Source: Pseudomonas quebecensis (GTDB lineage: Bacteria; Pseudomonadota; Gammaproteobacteria; Pseudomonadales; Pseudomonadaceae). Taken from it: a stretch of DNA of 64,000 nt. Shown in pieces: positions 27,876-38,236 of this stretch. The translations under genes were made by a program, and so were the position numbers. The notes under the pieces are model-generated. The model did no database searches. It was not told the origin of the DNA and was given only the letters and a program-made list of their open reading frames with translations. Positions within the stretch are counted from its first letter, which is position 1; each line of letters begins with the position of its first letter. The stretch is from the NCBI RefSeq assembly GCF_026410085.1, contig NZ_CP112866.1, forward strand, positions 1,302,001-1,366,000, given 5' to 3'.

Positions 27876-27903
27876 CTTATCGGGGGCAGCCCCCTCCCAC
27901 ACT
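27876..27903 (+). repeat. REP element
   Basis: CTTATCGGGGGCAGCCCCCTCCCACACT is the same family as the REPs at 10644 and 10777, with one base lost from the loop. It follows the hydrolase stop immediately. Confidence 0.8.
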
Positions 27904-27920
27904 TGATGTACTCACAATCA

Positions 27921-27950
27921 AAATGCAGGAGGGTTCTACACCCCGATAGC
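27921..27950 (-). repeat. Degenerate REP element, partner of 27876-27903
   Basis: AAAATGCAGGAGGGTTCTACACCCCGATAG aligns with the inverted REP at 10777-10804 at both ends, but the palindrome core is scrambled. It sits directly before the 3' end of aer. It completes a decayed inverted REP pair. Confidence 0.6.
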
Positions 27951-27953
27951 GGT

Positions 27954-29519
27954 CTATCGGTTGAAACGCTCGACCAAGGAATACTGGCTGTTAGCTGTAT
28001 GAGTCAGCTCCTCACTCAGTTGCGCCGAGTTCAGTGCCTGTTCCGAGGTTTGATCGGCCAGCAGCGCAATCGTGCTGATATTGCGGCTGATCTCTTCGGC
28101 CACCGAGCTTTGCTCCTCGGTCGCGGCGGCGATCTGGCTGGTCATGTCGGTGATGTGCGCCACCGCCTCGCTGATACCCACCAGCGCCTGATCCGCTTCC
28201 ATCACCCGCGCCACGCCTTCTTCGGCCTGGCGATGCCCGGCGTCCATGGTCTGCACGGCCGCGCTGGCGGTTTGTTGCAGCTTGGCGATCAACGCATGGA
28301 TTTGTCCGGTGGACTCGGTGGTGCGTTGCGCCAGCTGACGCACCTCGTCGGCCACCACCGCGAAGCCGCGACCCATTTCCCCGGCGCGCGCCGCTTCGAT
28401 GGCCGCGTTCAGGGCCAGCAGGTTGGTCTGGTCGGCAATGCCTTTGATCACGTCGACCACACCACCGATCTCGTCGCTGTCCTTGGCCAGTTGGGTCACG
28501 GTCACGCCGGTTTCGCCCACGGCGGTGGACAAGCGCTGAATCGCCTCGCGGGTTTCCCCGGCGATATCGCGGCCACGACCGGTGAGGCGGTTGGCTTCCT
28601 GCGTGGCATCGGCAGTACGTTGCACATGGCTGGCGACTTCCTGGGTGGTCGCGGCCATCTGGTTGACGGCGGTGGCAACCTGCTCGGTTTCCACACGCTG
28701 GCGTTCCAGGCTGCTGGAGCTGTTGTGCGCCAGGGTGTTGGATTGCGCCGCCTGGTCGTTGAGATGCTCGGCAGTGTCCTGCAAGCGCGTCAGACATGTC
28801 CTCAAGCGTGCCTCCTGGCTGAGGATCGACATCTCCAGGCGCGCCTGGGCGCCACGGCTGTCGGTGTACATCTGCGCGATCAACGGGTCGGAGGTGGTCT
28901 GCTCGGCCAGGCGCAGCAGGCGTTTGAGGCCACGCTGTTGCCAGCTCAGCCCCAACAGGCCCAACGGCACCGACAGTGCGGCGGCCAGGGCGAAGCCCCA
29001 ATGGGAATTGAGCCACGCGCCGATCATAAAGCTCAACTGGCTTACCAGGATAAACGGCAGCCAGTCCTGCAGCACCGGCAGCCATTTGTCGCGCCGTGGG
29101 ATCGCCGACTTGCCCTGGTTGATGCGTTGATAGAGCGCTTCGGCCCGGCGGATCTGCTCGGCGGTGGGTTTGACCCGCACCGATTCGTAGCCGATCACCT
29201 GGTTGCCATCGAAGACCGGCGTTACATAGGCGTTAACCCAGTAGTGATCACCGGTCTTGCAGCGATTCTTGACAATGCCCATCCATGGCAAGCCTTGTTT
29301 GAGCGTCGACCACATGTGCGCGAATACAGCCGCCGGGACATCCGGGTGACGCACCAGGTTATGCGGGGCACGCAGCAGTTCTTCACGGCTGAACCCACTG
29401 ATTTCGACAAACGCGTCGTTACAGTAAGTGATCACGCCCTTGGCATCCGTGGTGGAGATCAACCGTTGCTGAGCGGGGAAGGTACGTTCGCGCTGGGTAA
29501 CGGGTTGGTTATTACGCAT
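27954..29519 (-). CDS. aer: Aer-type energy-taxis receptor (PAS-containing methyl-accepting chemotaxis protein)
   Basis: 521 residues. A PAS domain spans ~10-115 ([47 protein letters not shown]), expected to bind FAD. A membrane region lies around 150-200, with no periplasmic domain. The MCP signalling hairpin follows, with '[19 protein letters not shown]' and '[15 protein letters not shown]' at its tip. It steers swimming toward better redox conditions. In P. aeruginosa the aer gene also lies beside the cco-2 operon. I see no Anr box directly in front of it here. Confidence 0.93.
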   Translation of the reverse strand: MRNNQPVTQRERTFPAQQRLISTTDAKGVITYCNDAFVEISGFSREELLRAPHNLVRHPDVPAAVFAHMWSTLKQGLPWMGIVKNRCKTGDHYWVNAYVTPVFDGNQVIGYESVRVKPTAEQIRRAEALYQRINQGKSAIPRRDKWLPVLQDWLPFILVSQLSFMIGAWLNSHWGFALAAALSVPLGLLGLSWQQRGLKRLLRLAEQTTSDPLIAQMYTDSRGAQARLEMSILSQEARLRTCLTRLQDTAEHLNDQAAQSNTLAHNSSSSLERQRVETEQVATAVNQMAATTQEVASHVQRTADATQEANRLTGRGRDIAGETREAIQRLSTAVGETGVTVTQLAKDSDEIGGVVDVIKGIADQTNLLALNAAIEAARAGEMGRGFAVVADEVRQLAQRTTESTGQIHALIAKLQQTASAAVQTMDAGHRQAEEGVARVMEADQALVGISEAVAHITDMTSQIAAATEEQSSVAEEISRNISTIALLADQTSEQALNSAQLSEELTHTANSQYSLVERFNR

Positions 29520-29592
29520 GATTGTTCAATCCGCAAGGCTTTCAGGGGGTATCGACCGGCACGGAGGTTTATTTAACTTATTTTTGCAACAA

Positions 29593-30384
29593 TCAGCCGG
29601 CCAGCATCGGATACGTAAACAACCCGAAGTGAAGCAGGTTCAAGCCAAAATGCGTGGCAATTGCCGCGCCCAGGCCGCCAAACCGGTAAGCCAGGCCGTA
29701 GCCGACCCCGGCGATGCTCGCCAGCAGTACCCAGTGCCACCCCGCGCCCACATGCACCAGGCCGAACAACAGCGATGCCAGCAGCAGTGCGAGGTTGTCG
29801 CCGTAGGGCAGGTGCTGGAACCGTTGACTCAAGCCGCCTTGAATGTAGCCACGGAACAGCGCTTCTTCCACCAGCGTGACCAGCAGCAGGTTATTGAGCA
29901 CCCACAGCCAGGCCTGGTCCGGCCATTTCGGTGCCCAACTGATGACGCCGAGCAGGGCCGCGCCGCCCAGGGCCGCGATGGCGGTAAGGGTCAAGGCCAG
30001 GGCGGTGACGCAGATCGACAGGCGCAACGCACGCCGGGCCACGATCCAGGGGCAGGCCAGCAGCAGCCAGAAGCCGATGAGGGGTTTGTCCTGGTTCAAG
30101 TACATCGAGAACGGCACCGCATCGGGGGTGAAGCGCTGCGGGTCGATCCCGCGACCATTGTAGAAACCGGGCAGCCAGTGCATCGCCAGGCCCAGCGCCA
30201 CTACGATAAACAAACCATGGCCCACGTAGCGCGCCCAGGGTGCGCGTTGCCGGCGCACGGCATAGCCGGCGACCCACAACAGGGCGACTGACACCACCGC
30301 CAGCGCGCCGAGTTGGCCGTAAGCCAGGGCTGTTACATAACCGATGGAAAGCAGTGCCAGGTACAGCCAGGGCAATGTCAGCAT
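29593..30384 (-). CDS. CPBP family intramembrane metalloprotease
   Basis: 263 residues with about seven hydrophobic segments and the CPBP motifs 'LVEEALFRGYIQ' (EExxxR) and 'ASLLFGLVHVG' (FxxxH), which bind the catalytic metal in the membrane. The biological substrate is unknown. A following 'HFGLNLLHFGLFTYP' segment carries a further conserved His. AAGGATC precedes the ATG. Confidence 0.92.
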   Translation of the reverse strand: MLTLPWLYLALLSIGYVTALAYGQLGALAVVSVALLWVAGYAVRRQRAPWARYVGHGLFIVVALGLAMHWLPGFYNGRGIDPQRFTPDAVPFSMYLNQDKPLIGFWLLLACPWIVARRALRLSICVTALALTLTAIAALGGAALLGVISWAPKWPDQAWLWVLNNLLLVTLVEEALFRGYIQGGLSQRFQHLPYGDNLALLLASLLFGLVHVGAGWHWVLLASIAGVGYGLAYRFGGLGAAIATHFGLNLLHFGLFTYPMLAG

Positions 30385-30451
30385 GGGAAGATCCTTGAAA
30401 AAAAACGGGCGGCATTATAGCGAGCATCCCTGCAACCCTCATGAAACCTGG

Positions 30452-31348
30452 CTACAAGGTCTTGGCCCGGCTCCCCACGCGCAGCACCAGCCACAACGCG
30501 CCCGCAATCAACACCCCGCCATACAGGTGGGCCATCGACAGGGGTTCATCCAGTAATAACGCGCCCCACAGCACCCCGAACGGTGGGATCAGGAACGTGG
30601 TGGTCATCGAACGCACTGGACCGATGGCCGTCAGCAAGCGGAAGTACAGCACGTAGGCCAACGCCGTACACACCAACCCCAAGCCCAGCAACGATACCCA
30701 GACCCGCCAGCCGCCCCAACTGGCCGGAGGCTGATACACCGCGCTGACGGCGAAAAGGGGTAACAGAAACAAGCTAGCGCCGAGCATGCTGCCCAGGGCG
30801 GCGAGGCGGCTGTCCAGGCCGCCGCGTTGATCCAGCCAGCGGCGTGCCAGGAAACCGGCAAAACCGTAGCAAGTGGTGGCCAGCAGGCAGGCGAGGGCGC
30901 CCATCAGCAAGGGCAGGTCGAATGCCATCGGCCCGGCGCGGGTGAGCACGGCCACGCCCATCAGGCCCAGGCACACACCGGCGATTTTCGAGAAGGTCAG
31001 GCGTTCGCTGAAAAACAGCCCGCCAATCAATACGCCCATCAGCGGCGTAGTGGCGTTGAAAATCGCTGAATAGCCGGCCGGCAGGACTTGGGCGGCCAAC
31101 GAGTACATCGTCGCGGGGATCCCGGAATTGATCACCCCCAGCAGCAGGACAGTCCAGAATTTGCCGTGGAAATCCCATTTCACGCGCATCGCGGCCAACA
31201 TCACCAGCAGCCCGGCGGCGGCGATCGACACGCGAAAAAATGCAGTCGGCAGCGTACCGATTTCCGGCGCGATGATGCGCATGAACAGAAAGCTCGCGCC
31301 CCAGATAGCGGCCAGCCCCAGCAGGTACAGGGTGTCGACAGGTCTCAC
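30452..31348 (-). CDS. EamA/DMT family transporter
   Basis: 298 residues with ten hydrophobic helices in two EamA repeats (AIWGASFLFMRIIAPEIG at the start; 'ALAYVLYFRLLTAIGPVRSM' and 'TTTFLIPPFGVLWGALLL' in the second). GTG 31348 is the start, with GGAG about 7 bases upstream. It probably exports a metabolite. No regulator is adjacent, and it diverges from aceK. Confidence 0.9.
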   Translation of the reverse strand: MRPVDTLYLLGLAAIWGASFLFMRIIAPEIGTLPTAFFRVSIAAAGLLVMLAAMRVKWDFHGKFWTVLLLGVINSGIPATMYSLAAQVLPAGYSAIFNATTPLMGVLIGGLFFSERLTFSKIAGVCLGLMGVAVLTRAGPMAFDLPLLMGALACLLATTCYGFAGFLARRWLDQRGGLDSRLAALGSMLGASLFLLPLFAVSAVYQPPASWGGWRVWVSLLGLGLVCTALAYVLYFRLLTAIGPVRSMTTTFLIPPFGVLWGALLLDEPLSMAHLYGGVLIAGALWLVLRVGSRAKTL

Positions 31349-31552
31349 GGAAAACTCCTACGCCAATAAGCCGGCGAGTGTTGCCCAGAGGCCTGCCTGA
31401 CACAATCCCTGAGTGCAGGGCGAGGTAAAGCCGCTCCATGGCGGATGCAGGGTTTGCATGGGGCGGACCCGCGCCGCAAAAAACCGTCTTCTCCTGGGTT
31501 CGCGCACTGGCTAAGCTCAAGGGCTTCCAGATGCCCGTTCGAGGTTTCCCGC

Positions 31553-33274
31553 ATGTCGCAACCCACGCCCGCCCTCGCCATCGCCCGTACGATCCTCGAA
31601 GGCTTCGACGATTACCGCGAACATTTTCGGCGGATCACCGACGGTGCCCGCGAGCGGTTCGAAAAAGCCCAGTGGCAGCTGGGCCAGGCGGCATCGGCGG
31701 CGCGTATCAATCTGTATGAAGAAAAGGTCGGTGAAGTCACCGCGCGTCTGCGCGCCGCGTTCGATGCCGGCGATCTGCTGGACATCGACCTGTGGCCCCT
31801 GGTGAAAAGCGCCTATATCGGCCTGATCGATCTGCGCTTCGACGATGAGTTGTCCGAGACTTGGTACAACTCGATCTTCTGCGGCCTGTTCAGCCATGAC
31901 CTGATCAGCGACGGCTGCATGTTTATCCACACCACCCGGCCCAGCCTGCGGCGCGCACGAGCGGCGCAAACCCGCGTCTACGCGCCGGCCGGGCAGATTG
32001 GCGAGATGCTCGGGCAGATCGTTGAGGACTTCCGGTTCAGCGAGCCCTACGCCGACCTGGCGGCCGACTTGCGCCGGCTCGAAGCCCAACTGCGGGAAAA
32101 CCTGCCGGATTGGGTGTGCAAAGACCCGGACCTCAAAGTCGAGCTGTTTTCCTCGGTGCTCTACCGCAATAAAGGGGCCTACCTGGTGGGGCGCATCTAT
32201 ACCCGCGACGAGCAATGGCCGTTGGTGATCCCGCTGCTGCACCGTGAAGGCCAGGGCATCCGCATCGACGCATTGATCACCGACGAGGCCGAGGTGTCGA
32301 TCATCTTCTCGTTCACCCGCTCCTACTTCATGGTGGATGTGCCGGTGCCGGCGGAGTTCGTCGGTTTTTTAAAGCGCATCCTGCCCGGCAAGCACATCGC
32401 CGAGCTGTACACCTCGATCGGGTTCTACAAGCATGGCAAGTCGGAGTTCTACCGCGCATTGATCAACCACCTGGCGAGCACCGACGATCAGTTCATCATG
32501 GCCCCCGGCGTGCGCGGCATGGTCATGAGCGTGTTTACCCTGCCGGGCTTCAATACGGTGTTCAAAATTATCAAGGACCGTTTCTCGCCGTCCAAGAACG
32601 TCAACCGCGCCACGGTAATTGAGAAGTATCGGCTGGTAAAAAGCGTCGACCGCGTCGGGCGCATGGCCGATACCCAGGAGTTCGCCGATTTTCGCTTTCC
32701 GTTGAGCAAATTCGACCCCGACTGTCTGGCCGAACTGCTGGAGGTCGCCGCCGACACCGTCGAAGTGGAGGGCGACACCGTGCTGATCCGCCACTGCTGG
32801 ACCGAACGGCGCATGACCCCGCTTAATCTTTACCTGGAAAACGCGAACGATGCCCAGGTGCGCGAAGCCCTGGAAGACTACGGCCTGGCCATCAAGCAGT
32901 TGGCGGCCGCGAACATCTTCCCCGGCGACATGCTGCTCAAGAACTTCGGTGTCACCCGCCATGGCCGTGTGGTGTTCTACGACTATGACGAAATCTGCTT
33001 TCTCACCGAGGCCAACTTTCGTCACATACCCGCGCCGCGCACCCCCGAAGACGAAATGGCCAGCGAACCCTGGTATTCCATCGGTCCGCTGGATGTGTTC
33101 CCGGAAGAATTCCCGCCGTTCCTGTTCGCCGACGCCGGCCAGCGCAAGCTGTTCGATGAATTGCATGGCGAGTTGTACAACGCCGATTACTGGAAAGGCC
33201 TGCAGGAGGCGATTCGCGCGGGCAAGGTGATCGATGTGTTTCCGTACCGGCGCAGGTGGGGAGAAATATCTTGA
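31553..33274 (+). CDS. aceK: Isocitrate dehydrogenase kinase/phosphatase
   Basis: 573 residues, the usual length. Phosphorylates and dephosphorylates isocitrate dehydrogenase, setting the split between the TCA cycle and the glyoxylate shunt. Recognised from '[16 protein letters not shown]', '[15 protein letters not shown]' and the kinase-like '[25 protein letters not shown]' region. ATG 31553 has GAGG about 8 bases upstream; an earlier in-frame start at 31445 is rejected. It stands alone here, without aceA or aceB. Confidence 0.97.
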   Translation: MSQPTPALAIARTILEGFDDYREHFRRITDGARERFEKAQWQLGQAASAARINLYEEKVGEVTARLRAAFDAGDLLDIDLWPLVKSAYIGLIDLRFDDELSETWYNSIFCGLFSHDLISDGCMFIHTTRPSLRRARAAQTRVYAPAGQIGEMLGQIVEDFRFSEPYADLAADLRRLEAQLRENLPDWVCKDPDLKVELFSSVLYRNKGAYLVGRIYTRDEQWPLVIPLLHREGQGIRIDALITDEAEVSIIFSFTRSYFMVDVPVPAEFVGFLKRILPGKHIAELYTSIGFYKHGKSEFYRALINHLASTDDQFIMAPGVRGMVMSVFTLPGFNTVFKIIKDRFSPSKNVNRATVIEKYRLVKSVDRVGRMADTQEFADFRFPLSKFDPDCLAELLEVAADTVEVEGDTVLIRHCWTERRMTPLNLYLENANDAQVREALEDYGLAIKQLAAANIFPGDMLLKNFGVTRHGRVVFYDYDEICFLTEANFRHIPAPRTPEDEMASEPWYSIGPLDVFPEEFPPFLFADAGQRKLFDELHGELYNADYWKGLQEAIRAGKVIDVFPYRRRWGEIS

Positions 33275-33314
33275 GCAACGGTCGTTAAGCAAATTCTGGA
33301 GCGCGCTATCCCAA

Positions 33315-33344
33315 ACTACCGGCAATTATAAAATTGCCAGTAGT
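33315..33344. terminator. Hairpin between convergent aceK and orphan gene
   Basis: A 13-base stem ACTAC-c-GGCAATT/AATTGCC-a-GTAGT with one mismatch and an ATAA loop lies between the two 3' ends. It has no strong T-run, so it is a probable rather than certain terminator. Confidence 0.6.
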
Positions 33345-33365
33345 TGAGGGTAGTAGGAGGCGAGT

Positions 33366-33782
33366 TTACTTTTTGGCCAGAAAGGGCGTGTTTTTGTTAG
33401 TTTCCAGCAGCTTGTCACTCCAGTTGCTCAAACGATTTCTGTCGGTTTCGTTGGACGAAGTGCTCTGGCTTTTAGAAGTTGCCTGATAGAGCTGGTTCAT
33501 CGACTCCTTGTAAGCGTTGTCAATATTTTTGGTTGGAAGCCCCTTGTCCTGCAGTTCAATTTTTCTCTGTAGTAAACCTATAGGTCTATCAACGGAGCTT
33601 CGATCGAAGTTGGTCGCGGGAAAGTCGGTGGGAAGACTTTTTAAGGTTTCAATTGTCTTCCACGAGCCGGAAGAGGCTGCCGATGAGCCTTGCGGCATGC
33701 TGTCGGGTGTACGTTGGTGCTTTACCGCAAATGAGTGTCCATAGCCGCCGTCGCGGGAGGAAGACATACGGTCTATTGGCAT
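33366..33782 (-). CDS. Orphan hydrophilic Ser-rich protein
   Basis: 138 residues, not recognised. It has no signal peptide or membrane helix. The first ~50 residues are rich in Ser, Gly and Gln (MSSSRDGGYGH, GSSAASSGSW); the remainder is charged and probably helical (RPIGLLQRKIELQDKGL) and ends TPFLAKK. The sequence is clearly more AT-rich than its neighbours aceK and hrpA, suggesting acquisition. GGAG lies 8 bases before ATG 33782. The frame stays open far upstream, but only as an antisense shadow of hrpA. A Ser-rich N-terminus could suit a secreted substrate, but acidic residues at positions 4 and 11 argue against a typical type III signal. Confidence 0.7.
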   Translation of the reverse strand: MPIDRMSSSRDGGYGHSFAVKHQRTPDSMPQGSSAASSGSWKTIETLKSLPTDFPATNFDRSSVDRPIGLLQRKIELQDKGLPTKNIDNAYKESMNQLYQATSKSQSTSSNETDRNRLSNWSDKLLETNKNTPFLAKK

Positions 33783-34061
33783 AATAAGCTCCGTTTTCAG
33801 TGATAGTGTTTTGGTATTCAGATATACCCGGCAATCTATTGAAACCTGCGTATTCCACCCATCAAATCGGACTTCCGCTTTTGGGTAGTGCGAAAGTAAT
33901 ACAAGGAGCTGTAGTAAAAATCGCTGCCAGGTCAGGCACGAGGGATTGCAATGTGATGCAACATCTCCTGACGTCTCAAAATCTGCGACAATCGCCCGCA
34001 TTCCATCGACCGACGCTGCGCAGGTCTCACCTGCCTCACCCAAAAGACCCTTGCCGCCCTG

Positions 34062-37000
34062 ATGACTGAACAAGCGCCCACTATCGACCAACTGCTCAAA
34101 AACCTCGATCACGCCATGCTCGCCGACCGTCACCGCTTGCGTCGGCAACTGCTTGAGTTGCGCAAGAAACCCGACGAGGAAAAGTTGGCGCAGTGGGTCG
34201 CGCGCATGCAGGCATCCTGTGCCCAGGTGACGGCGCGGCGCGCCAGCCTGCCGCTGATCCGCTATGACGACAGCCTGCCGATTGCCGCCAAGCGCGATGA
34301 GATCAAGGCCGCGCTGCAAGCGCATCAAGTGCTGATCATCGCCGGCGAAACCGGTTCGGGTAAGACCACCCAGTTGCCGAAGATCTGCCTGGAGATCGGT
34401 CGCGGCCAGTACGGTTTGATCGGCCACACCCAGCCTCGCCGGATCGCTGCGCGCAGCGTGGCCAGCCGCGTTGCCGAAGAACTGGCCACGCCCCTGGGCG
34501 CGCTGGTCGGTTACCAGGTGCGTTTCGAAGACCAGAGCGACGCCAACACGCTGATCAAACTGATGACCGACGGCATCCTGCTGGCGGAAACCCAGAACGA
34601 CCGCTACCTGGAACGCTATGACACGATCATCGTCGACGAAGCCCACGAACGCAGCCTGAACATCGACTTCCTGCTCGGCTACCTCAAGACCCTGCTGCCG
34701 CGCCGCCCGGACCTGAAAGTCATCATCACCTCGGCGACCATCGATCTGGAGCGCTTTTCCAAGCACTTCGACGATGCGCCGATTGTCGAAGTGTCGGGCC
34801 GCACGTTTCCGGTGGAGACCTGGTACCGCCCGCTGACGCTGGAGCAGGACGAGGAGGGCAACCGCGTCGAGGATGACCTGACCGTGGACCAGGCGATCCT
34901 CGCCACCCTCGATGAAATCGCCGCCTATGAGCGCAGCGAGCGCCGCAGCCCCGGCGATGTCCTGGTGTTCCTGCCGGGCGAGCGCGAAATTCGCGACGCC
35001 GCCGACATGCTGCGCAAGGCCCAACTCAAGCACACCGAGATCCTGCCGCTGTACGCGCGTCTGTCGCCCGCCGAACAGCAGCGGATTTTCCAGTCACATC
35101 CAGGTCGGCGCGTGGTGCTGGCGACCAACGTCGCGGAAACTTCGCTGACCGTACCGGGCATTCGCTATGTGATCGACAGCGGCACCGCGCGCATCAGCCG
35201 CTATAGCTACCGCGCCAAGGTGCAGCGCCTGCCGATCGAGGCGATTTCCCAGGCCAGCGCCAACCAGCGTAAAGGTCGCTGCGGCCGGGTCGAGCCGGGT
35301 ATCTGTGTGCGGTTGTACAGCGAAGAGGACTTTATCGGTCGCCCGGAATTTACCGACCCGGAGATCCTGCGTACCAACCTCGCCGCCGTGATCCTGCAGA
35401 TGCTGCACCTGCGCCTGGGCGAAATCACCGACTTCCCATTTATCGAACCGCCGGACGGCAAGGCCATCAGCGACGGTTTCAACCTGCTGCAGGAATTGTC
35501 GGCGGTGGACCGCAACAGCCAGCTCACGCCGCTCGGCCGGCAATTGGCGCGCCTGCCGGTGGACCCGCGCATGGGGCGTATGTTGCTGGAAGCGGCCAAG
35601 CTTGGCAGCCTGCAGGAAGTGCTGATCGTGGCCAGCGCCATGTCGATCCAGGACCCGCGCGAGCGGCCGCCGGAGCGCCAGCAGGCCGCCGACCAGGCCC
35701 ACGCGCAGTGGAAGGATCCGGACTCGGACTTCGCCGGATTGGTGAATCTGTGGCGCGGTTTTGAAGAGCAGCGCCAGGAGCTGACAGCCAGCCCGCTGCG
35801 TAACTGGTGTCGCAAGAACTTCCTCAACTACCTGCGCCTGCGCGAATGGCGCGATTCTCATCGCCAGTTGAGTCTGATTTGCCGCGACATGCAGCTGAGC
35901 CTTAATAAAGAACCGGCGGACTACCCCAAACTGCACAAGGCCGTGCTGTCCGGCCTGCTCAGCCAGATCGGCCAGAAAACCGAGGACGGCGATTACCTGG
36001 GCGCGCGTCAGCGACGCTTCTGGATTCACCCGTCCTCGGGCATCGGCAAAAAGCGCCCGCAGTGGCTGATGACCGCCGAATTGGTGGAAACCACCAAGCT
36101 GTATGCACGCATGGTGGCCAAGATCGACGCCGACTGGATCGAGCCGCTGGCCGGGCACCTGATCAAGAAAAACCACTTCGAGCCGCATTGGGAGAAGAAG
36201 CGCGGCCAAGTGGTGGCGTTTGAGCAGATCACCCTGTTCGGGCTGATTGTGGTCGGCCGCCGGCCGGTGCATTACGGGCCGGTCGACCCGGTCGTCTCTC
36301 GGCAATTGTTTATCCGCGAAGGCCTGGTGCGCGGTGAGATTCAGTCGCGCGCCAAGTGCCTCAGCGCCAACCAGCGCTTGCTGGAACAGCTCGACGAACT
36401 GGAAGCCAAGGCCCGCCGCCGCGATATCCTGGCCGACGAAGAAACCCTGTACGCCTTCTACGATGCGCGCTTGCCGGCGGAGATCCACCAGACTGCGACC
36501 TTTGACAGCTGGTACAGAATCAACAGCCAGAAAGACCCGCAATTGCTGATCATGCGCGAAGAGGACGTGCTGGCCCGCGAGGCCAGTGAAGTCACCGCCG
36601 CGCATTATCCCGACACCCTGCACCTGGGCGATCTGGCGCTGGCTTTGAGTTACCACTTTGAACCCAATCATCCGCGCGACGGCGTGACCCTGCGCGTGCC
36701 GGCGCCGCTGTTGCCGGCGTTGCCCGCCGAACGCCTGGAGTGGCTGGTGCCCGGGATGATCGAAGCCAAGTGCATCGCGCTGGTGCGCAACCTGCCCAAG
36801 GCCCTGCGCAAGAACTTTGTGCCAGTGCCGGACTTCGTCAAGGCTGCGCTGCAGCGCATCGAATTCGGCCAGGGCTCATTGCCCCAGGCACTGGGGCGCG
36901 AACTGCTGCGCATGACCGGTGCTCGGGTCAGCGACGAAGCCTGGGCCGAGGCGGCGCAGCAGGTGGAGAGTCACCTGAAGATGAACCTGGAAGTGGTCGA

Positions 37001-37973
37001 CGGTCAGGGCAAGTTCCTAGGCGAGGGCCGTGACCTGGCCGAACTGACCGCACGCTTCGCCGAAGCCAGCCAGGCCGCGTTGGCCGTGCCGCAGACCGCG
37101 AAGAGCCAGCAACCCGTGGAGGCCAAGGTGTTTGCGGCGGTGGCCGAGAAGACCCAGCAAAACATCGCCGGGCTGTCGATGACGGTGTACCCGGCCCTGG
37201 TGGAAGAGAATGGCACGGTCAAGGAAGGGCGCTTCTCGACCGCCGCCGAGGCTGAATTCCAGCACCGTCGGGCGTTGCAGCGCCTGCTGATGCAGCAACT
37301 GGCGGAACCGGCCAAATTCCTGCGCGGCAAATTGCCCGGTCTTACCGAGTTGGGCCTGATGTACCGTGAACTGGGGCGTGTCGACGCGCTGGTCGAGGAC
37401 ATCCTGCTGGCCAGCCTCGACACCTGTGTGTTGGAAGGCGAAACCAGCCTGCCGCGTGACGGTGCCGGCCTGGCAGCGCTGGCCGACCGCAAGCGCGGCG
37501 GCTGGACCGAGCACGCCGAGCGCCTGGCGCGCCTGACCCTTGAGGTGCTGAAGCTCTGGCATGGCCTGCAAAAGCGCTTCAAAGGCAAGATCGACCTGGC
37601 CCAGGCGGTGGCCTTGAATGACATCAAGCAGCAATTGAGCAACCTGGTGTACCCAGGCTTCGTGCGCGAAACCCCGGCGCAATGGTTCAAGGAACTGCCG
37701 CGCTACCTCAAGGCCATCGAGCTGCGCCTGGAGAAGCTGCCCAGCCAGGTACAGAAAGACCGGGTGTGGAGCGGCGAACTCAGCGGCCTGTGGATGCAGT
37801 ACCAGAACCGCCTGAACAAACACACCCAGGAAGGCAAGCGCGACCCGCAACTTGAGCTGTACCGCTGGTGGCTGGAGGAATACCGCGTGTCACTGTTTGC
37901 CCAGCAGCTTGGAACCAAGGTGCCGATTTCCGACAAGCGATTGAGCAAGCAGTGGAGCCTGGTCGAGGCCTGA
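34062..37973 (+). CDS. hrpA: ATP-dependent RNA helicase HrpA
   Basis: 1303 residues, DEAH-box helicase. Walker A GETGSGKT (95-102), DEAH at 192-195, motif III 'SATID', motif VI 'QRKGRCGR' region (about 400), then the winged-helix, ratchet and OB-fold parts and the long C-terminal DUF3418-type extension typical of bacterial HrpA. It acts on RNA structure and ribosome-related mRNA processing. It has no operon partners; a hairpin without T-run follows at 38009-38034. Confidence 0.97.
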   Translation: MTEQAPTIDQLLKNLDHAMLADRHRLRRQLLELRKKPDEEKLAQWVARMQASCAQVTARRASLPLIRYDDSLPIAAKRDEIKAALQAHQVLIIAGETGSGKTTQLPKICLEIGRGQYGLIGHTQPRRIAARSVASRVAEELATPLGALVGYQVRFEDQSDANTLIKLMTDGILLAETQNDRYLERYDTIIVDEAHERSLNIDFLLGYLKTLLPRRPDLKVIITSATIDLERFSKHFDDAPIVEVSGRTFPVETWYRPLTLEQDEEGNRVEDDLTVDQAILATLDEIAAYERSERRSPGDVLVFLPGEREIRDAADMLRKAQLKHTEILPLYARLSPAEQQRIFQSHPGRRVVLATNVAETSLTVPGIRYVIDSGTARISRYSYRAKVQRLPIEAISQASANQRKGRCGRVEPGICVRLYSEEDFIGRPEFTDPEILRTNLAAVILQMLHLRLGEITDFPFIEPPDGKAISDGFNLLQELSAVDRNSQLTPLGRQLARLPVDPRMGRMLLEAAKLGSLQEVLIVASAMSIQDPRERPPERQQAADQAHAQWKDPDSDFAGLVNLWRGFEEQRQELTASPLRNWCRKNFLNYLRLREWRDSHRQLSLICRDMQLSLNKEPADYPKLHKAVLSGLLSQIGQKTEDGDYLGARQRRFWIHPSSGIGKKRPQWLMTAELVETTKLYARMVAKIDADWIEPLAGHLIKKNHFEPHWEKKRGQVVAFEQITLFGLIVVGRRPVHYGPVDPVVSRQLFIREGLVRGEIQSRAKCLSANQRLLEQLDELEAKARRRDILADEETLYAFYDARLPAEIHQTATFDSWYRINSQKDPQLLIMREEDVLAREASEVTAAHYPDTLHLGDLALALSYHFEPNHPRDGVTLRVPAPLLPALPAERLEWLVPGMIEAKCIALVRNLPKALRKNFVPVPDFVKAALQRIEFGQGSLPQALGRELLRMTGARVSDEAWAEAAQQVESHLKMNLEVVDGQGKFLGEGRDLAELTARFAEASQAALAVPQTAKSQQPVEAKVFAAVAEKTQQNIAGLSMTVYPALVEENGTVKEGRFSTAAEAEFQHRRALQRLLMQQLAEPAKFLRGKLPGLTELGLMYRELGRVDALVEDILLASLDTCVLEGETSLPRDGAGLAALADRKRGGWTEHAERLARLTLEVLKLWHGLQKRFKGKIDLAQAVALNDIKQQLSNLVYPGFVRETPAQWFKELPRYLKAIELRLEKLPSQVQKDRVWSGELSGLWMQYQNRLNKHTQEGKRDPQLELYRWWLEEYRVSLFAQQLGTKVPISDKRLSKQWSLVEA

Positions 37974-38008
37974 TCTCTTTCTCGTTATCCAGGCAGGCAG
38001 ACCAATAT

Positions 38009-38034
38009 ATGAGAGGGTGCGTGTCCCCTCTCAT
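38009..38034 (+). other. Hairpin downstream of hrpA
   Basis: A perfect 9-base stem ATGAGAGGG/CCCTCTCAT with an 8-base loop starts 36 bases after the hrpA stop. There is no T-run. A second hairpin CGTCGCA-AAAGTC-TGCGACG follows at about 38107-38126. Confidence 0.6.
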
Positions 38035-38185
38035 GGTGAAACCATCTGGCAGATGACGCCAAATCCCTGGGTTTGTGGCAAACTTCGCCGCTATAAATGC
38101 CGGGATCGTCGCAAAAGTCTGCGACGCGATGGAATAAAGCGATGCCAGTTTGGTGTCCGCAGTGCGGAATCGGACTACTTACAGT

Positions 38186-38203
38186 TTGGTACGACGGTAC
38201 CAA
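38186..38203. promoter_or_regulatory. Inverted repeat upstream of KAS III gene (candidate operator)
   Basis: TTGGTAC-GACG-GTACCAA is a perfect 7-4-7 repeat ending 33 bases before the GTG start at 38237. Its position between promoter and ribosome binding site suits a repressor site. The binding protein is unknown, and the sequence is not the PsrA-type fatty-acid operator. Confidence 0.45.
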
Positions 38204-38236
38204 TATCTTCTGCCTGACAGATTTAGAGGAACGACC

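Noticed and set aside
29520..29592. Anr box in front of aer
   Set aside because: No TTGAT-N4-ATCAA-like pair could be found in the gap, although the gene is Anr-linked in P. aeruginosa.
33366..33782. Type III secretion effector call for the orphan Ser-rich protein
   Set aside because: Acidic residues within the first 12 positions and no secretion or chaperone genes nearby; left as unknown.
33783..35033. Upstream part of a long frame joined to the orphan gene
   Set aside because: The frame stays open through antisense hrpA, but only the segment after ATG 33782 has a ribosome site and distinct composition.
35094..36671. 525-residue minus-strand ORF inside hrpA
   Set aside because: Antisense shadow of hrpA, which has all helicase motifs in frame; no start signal or recognisable domain.
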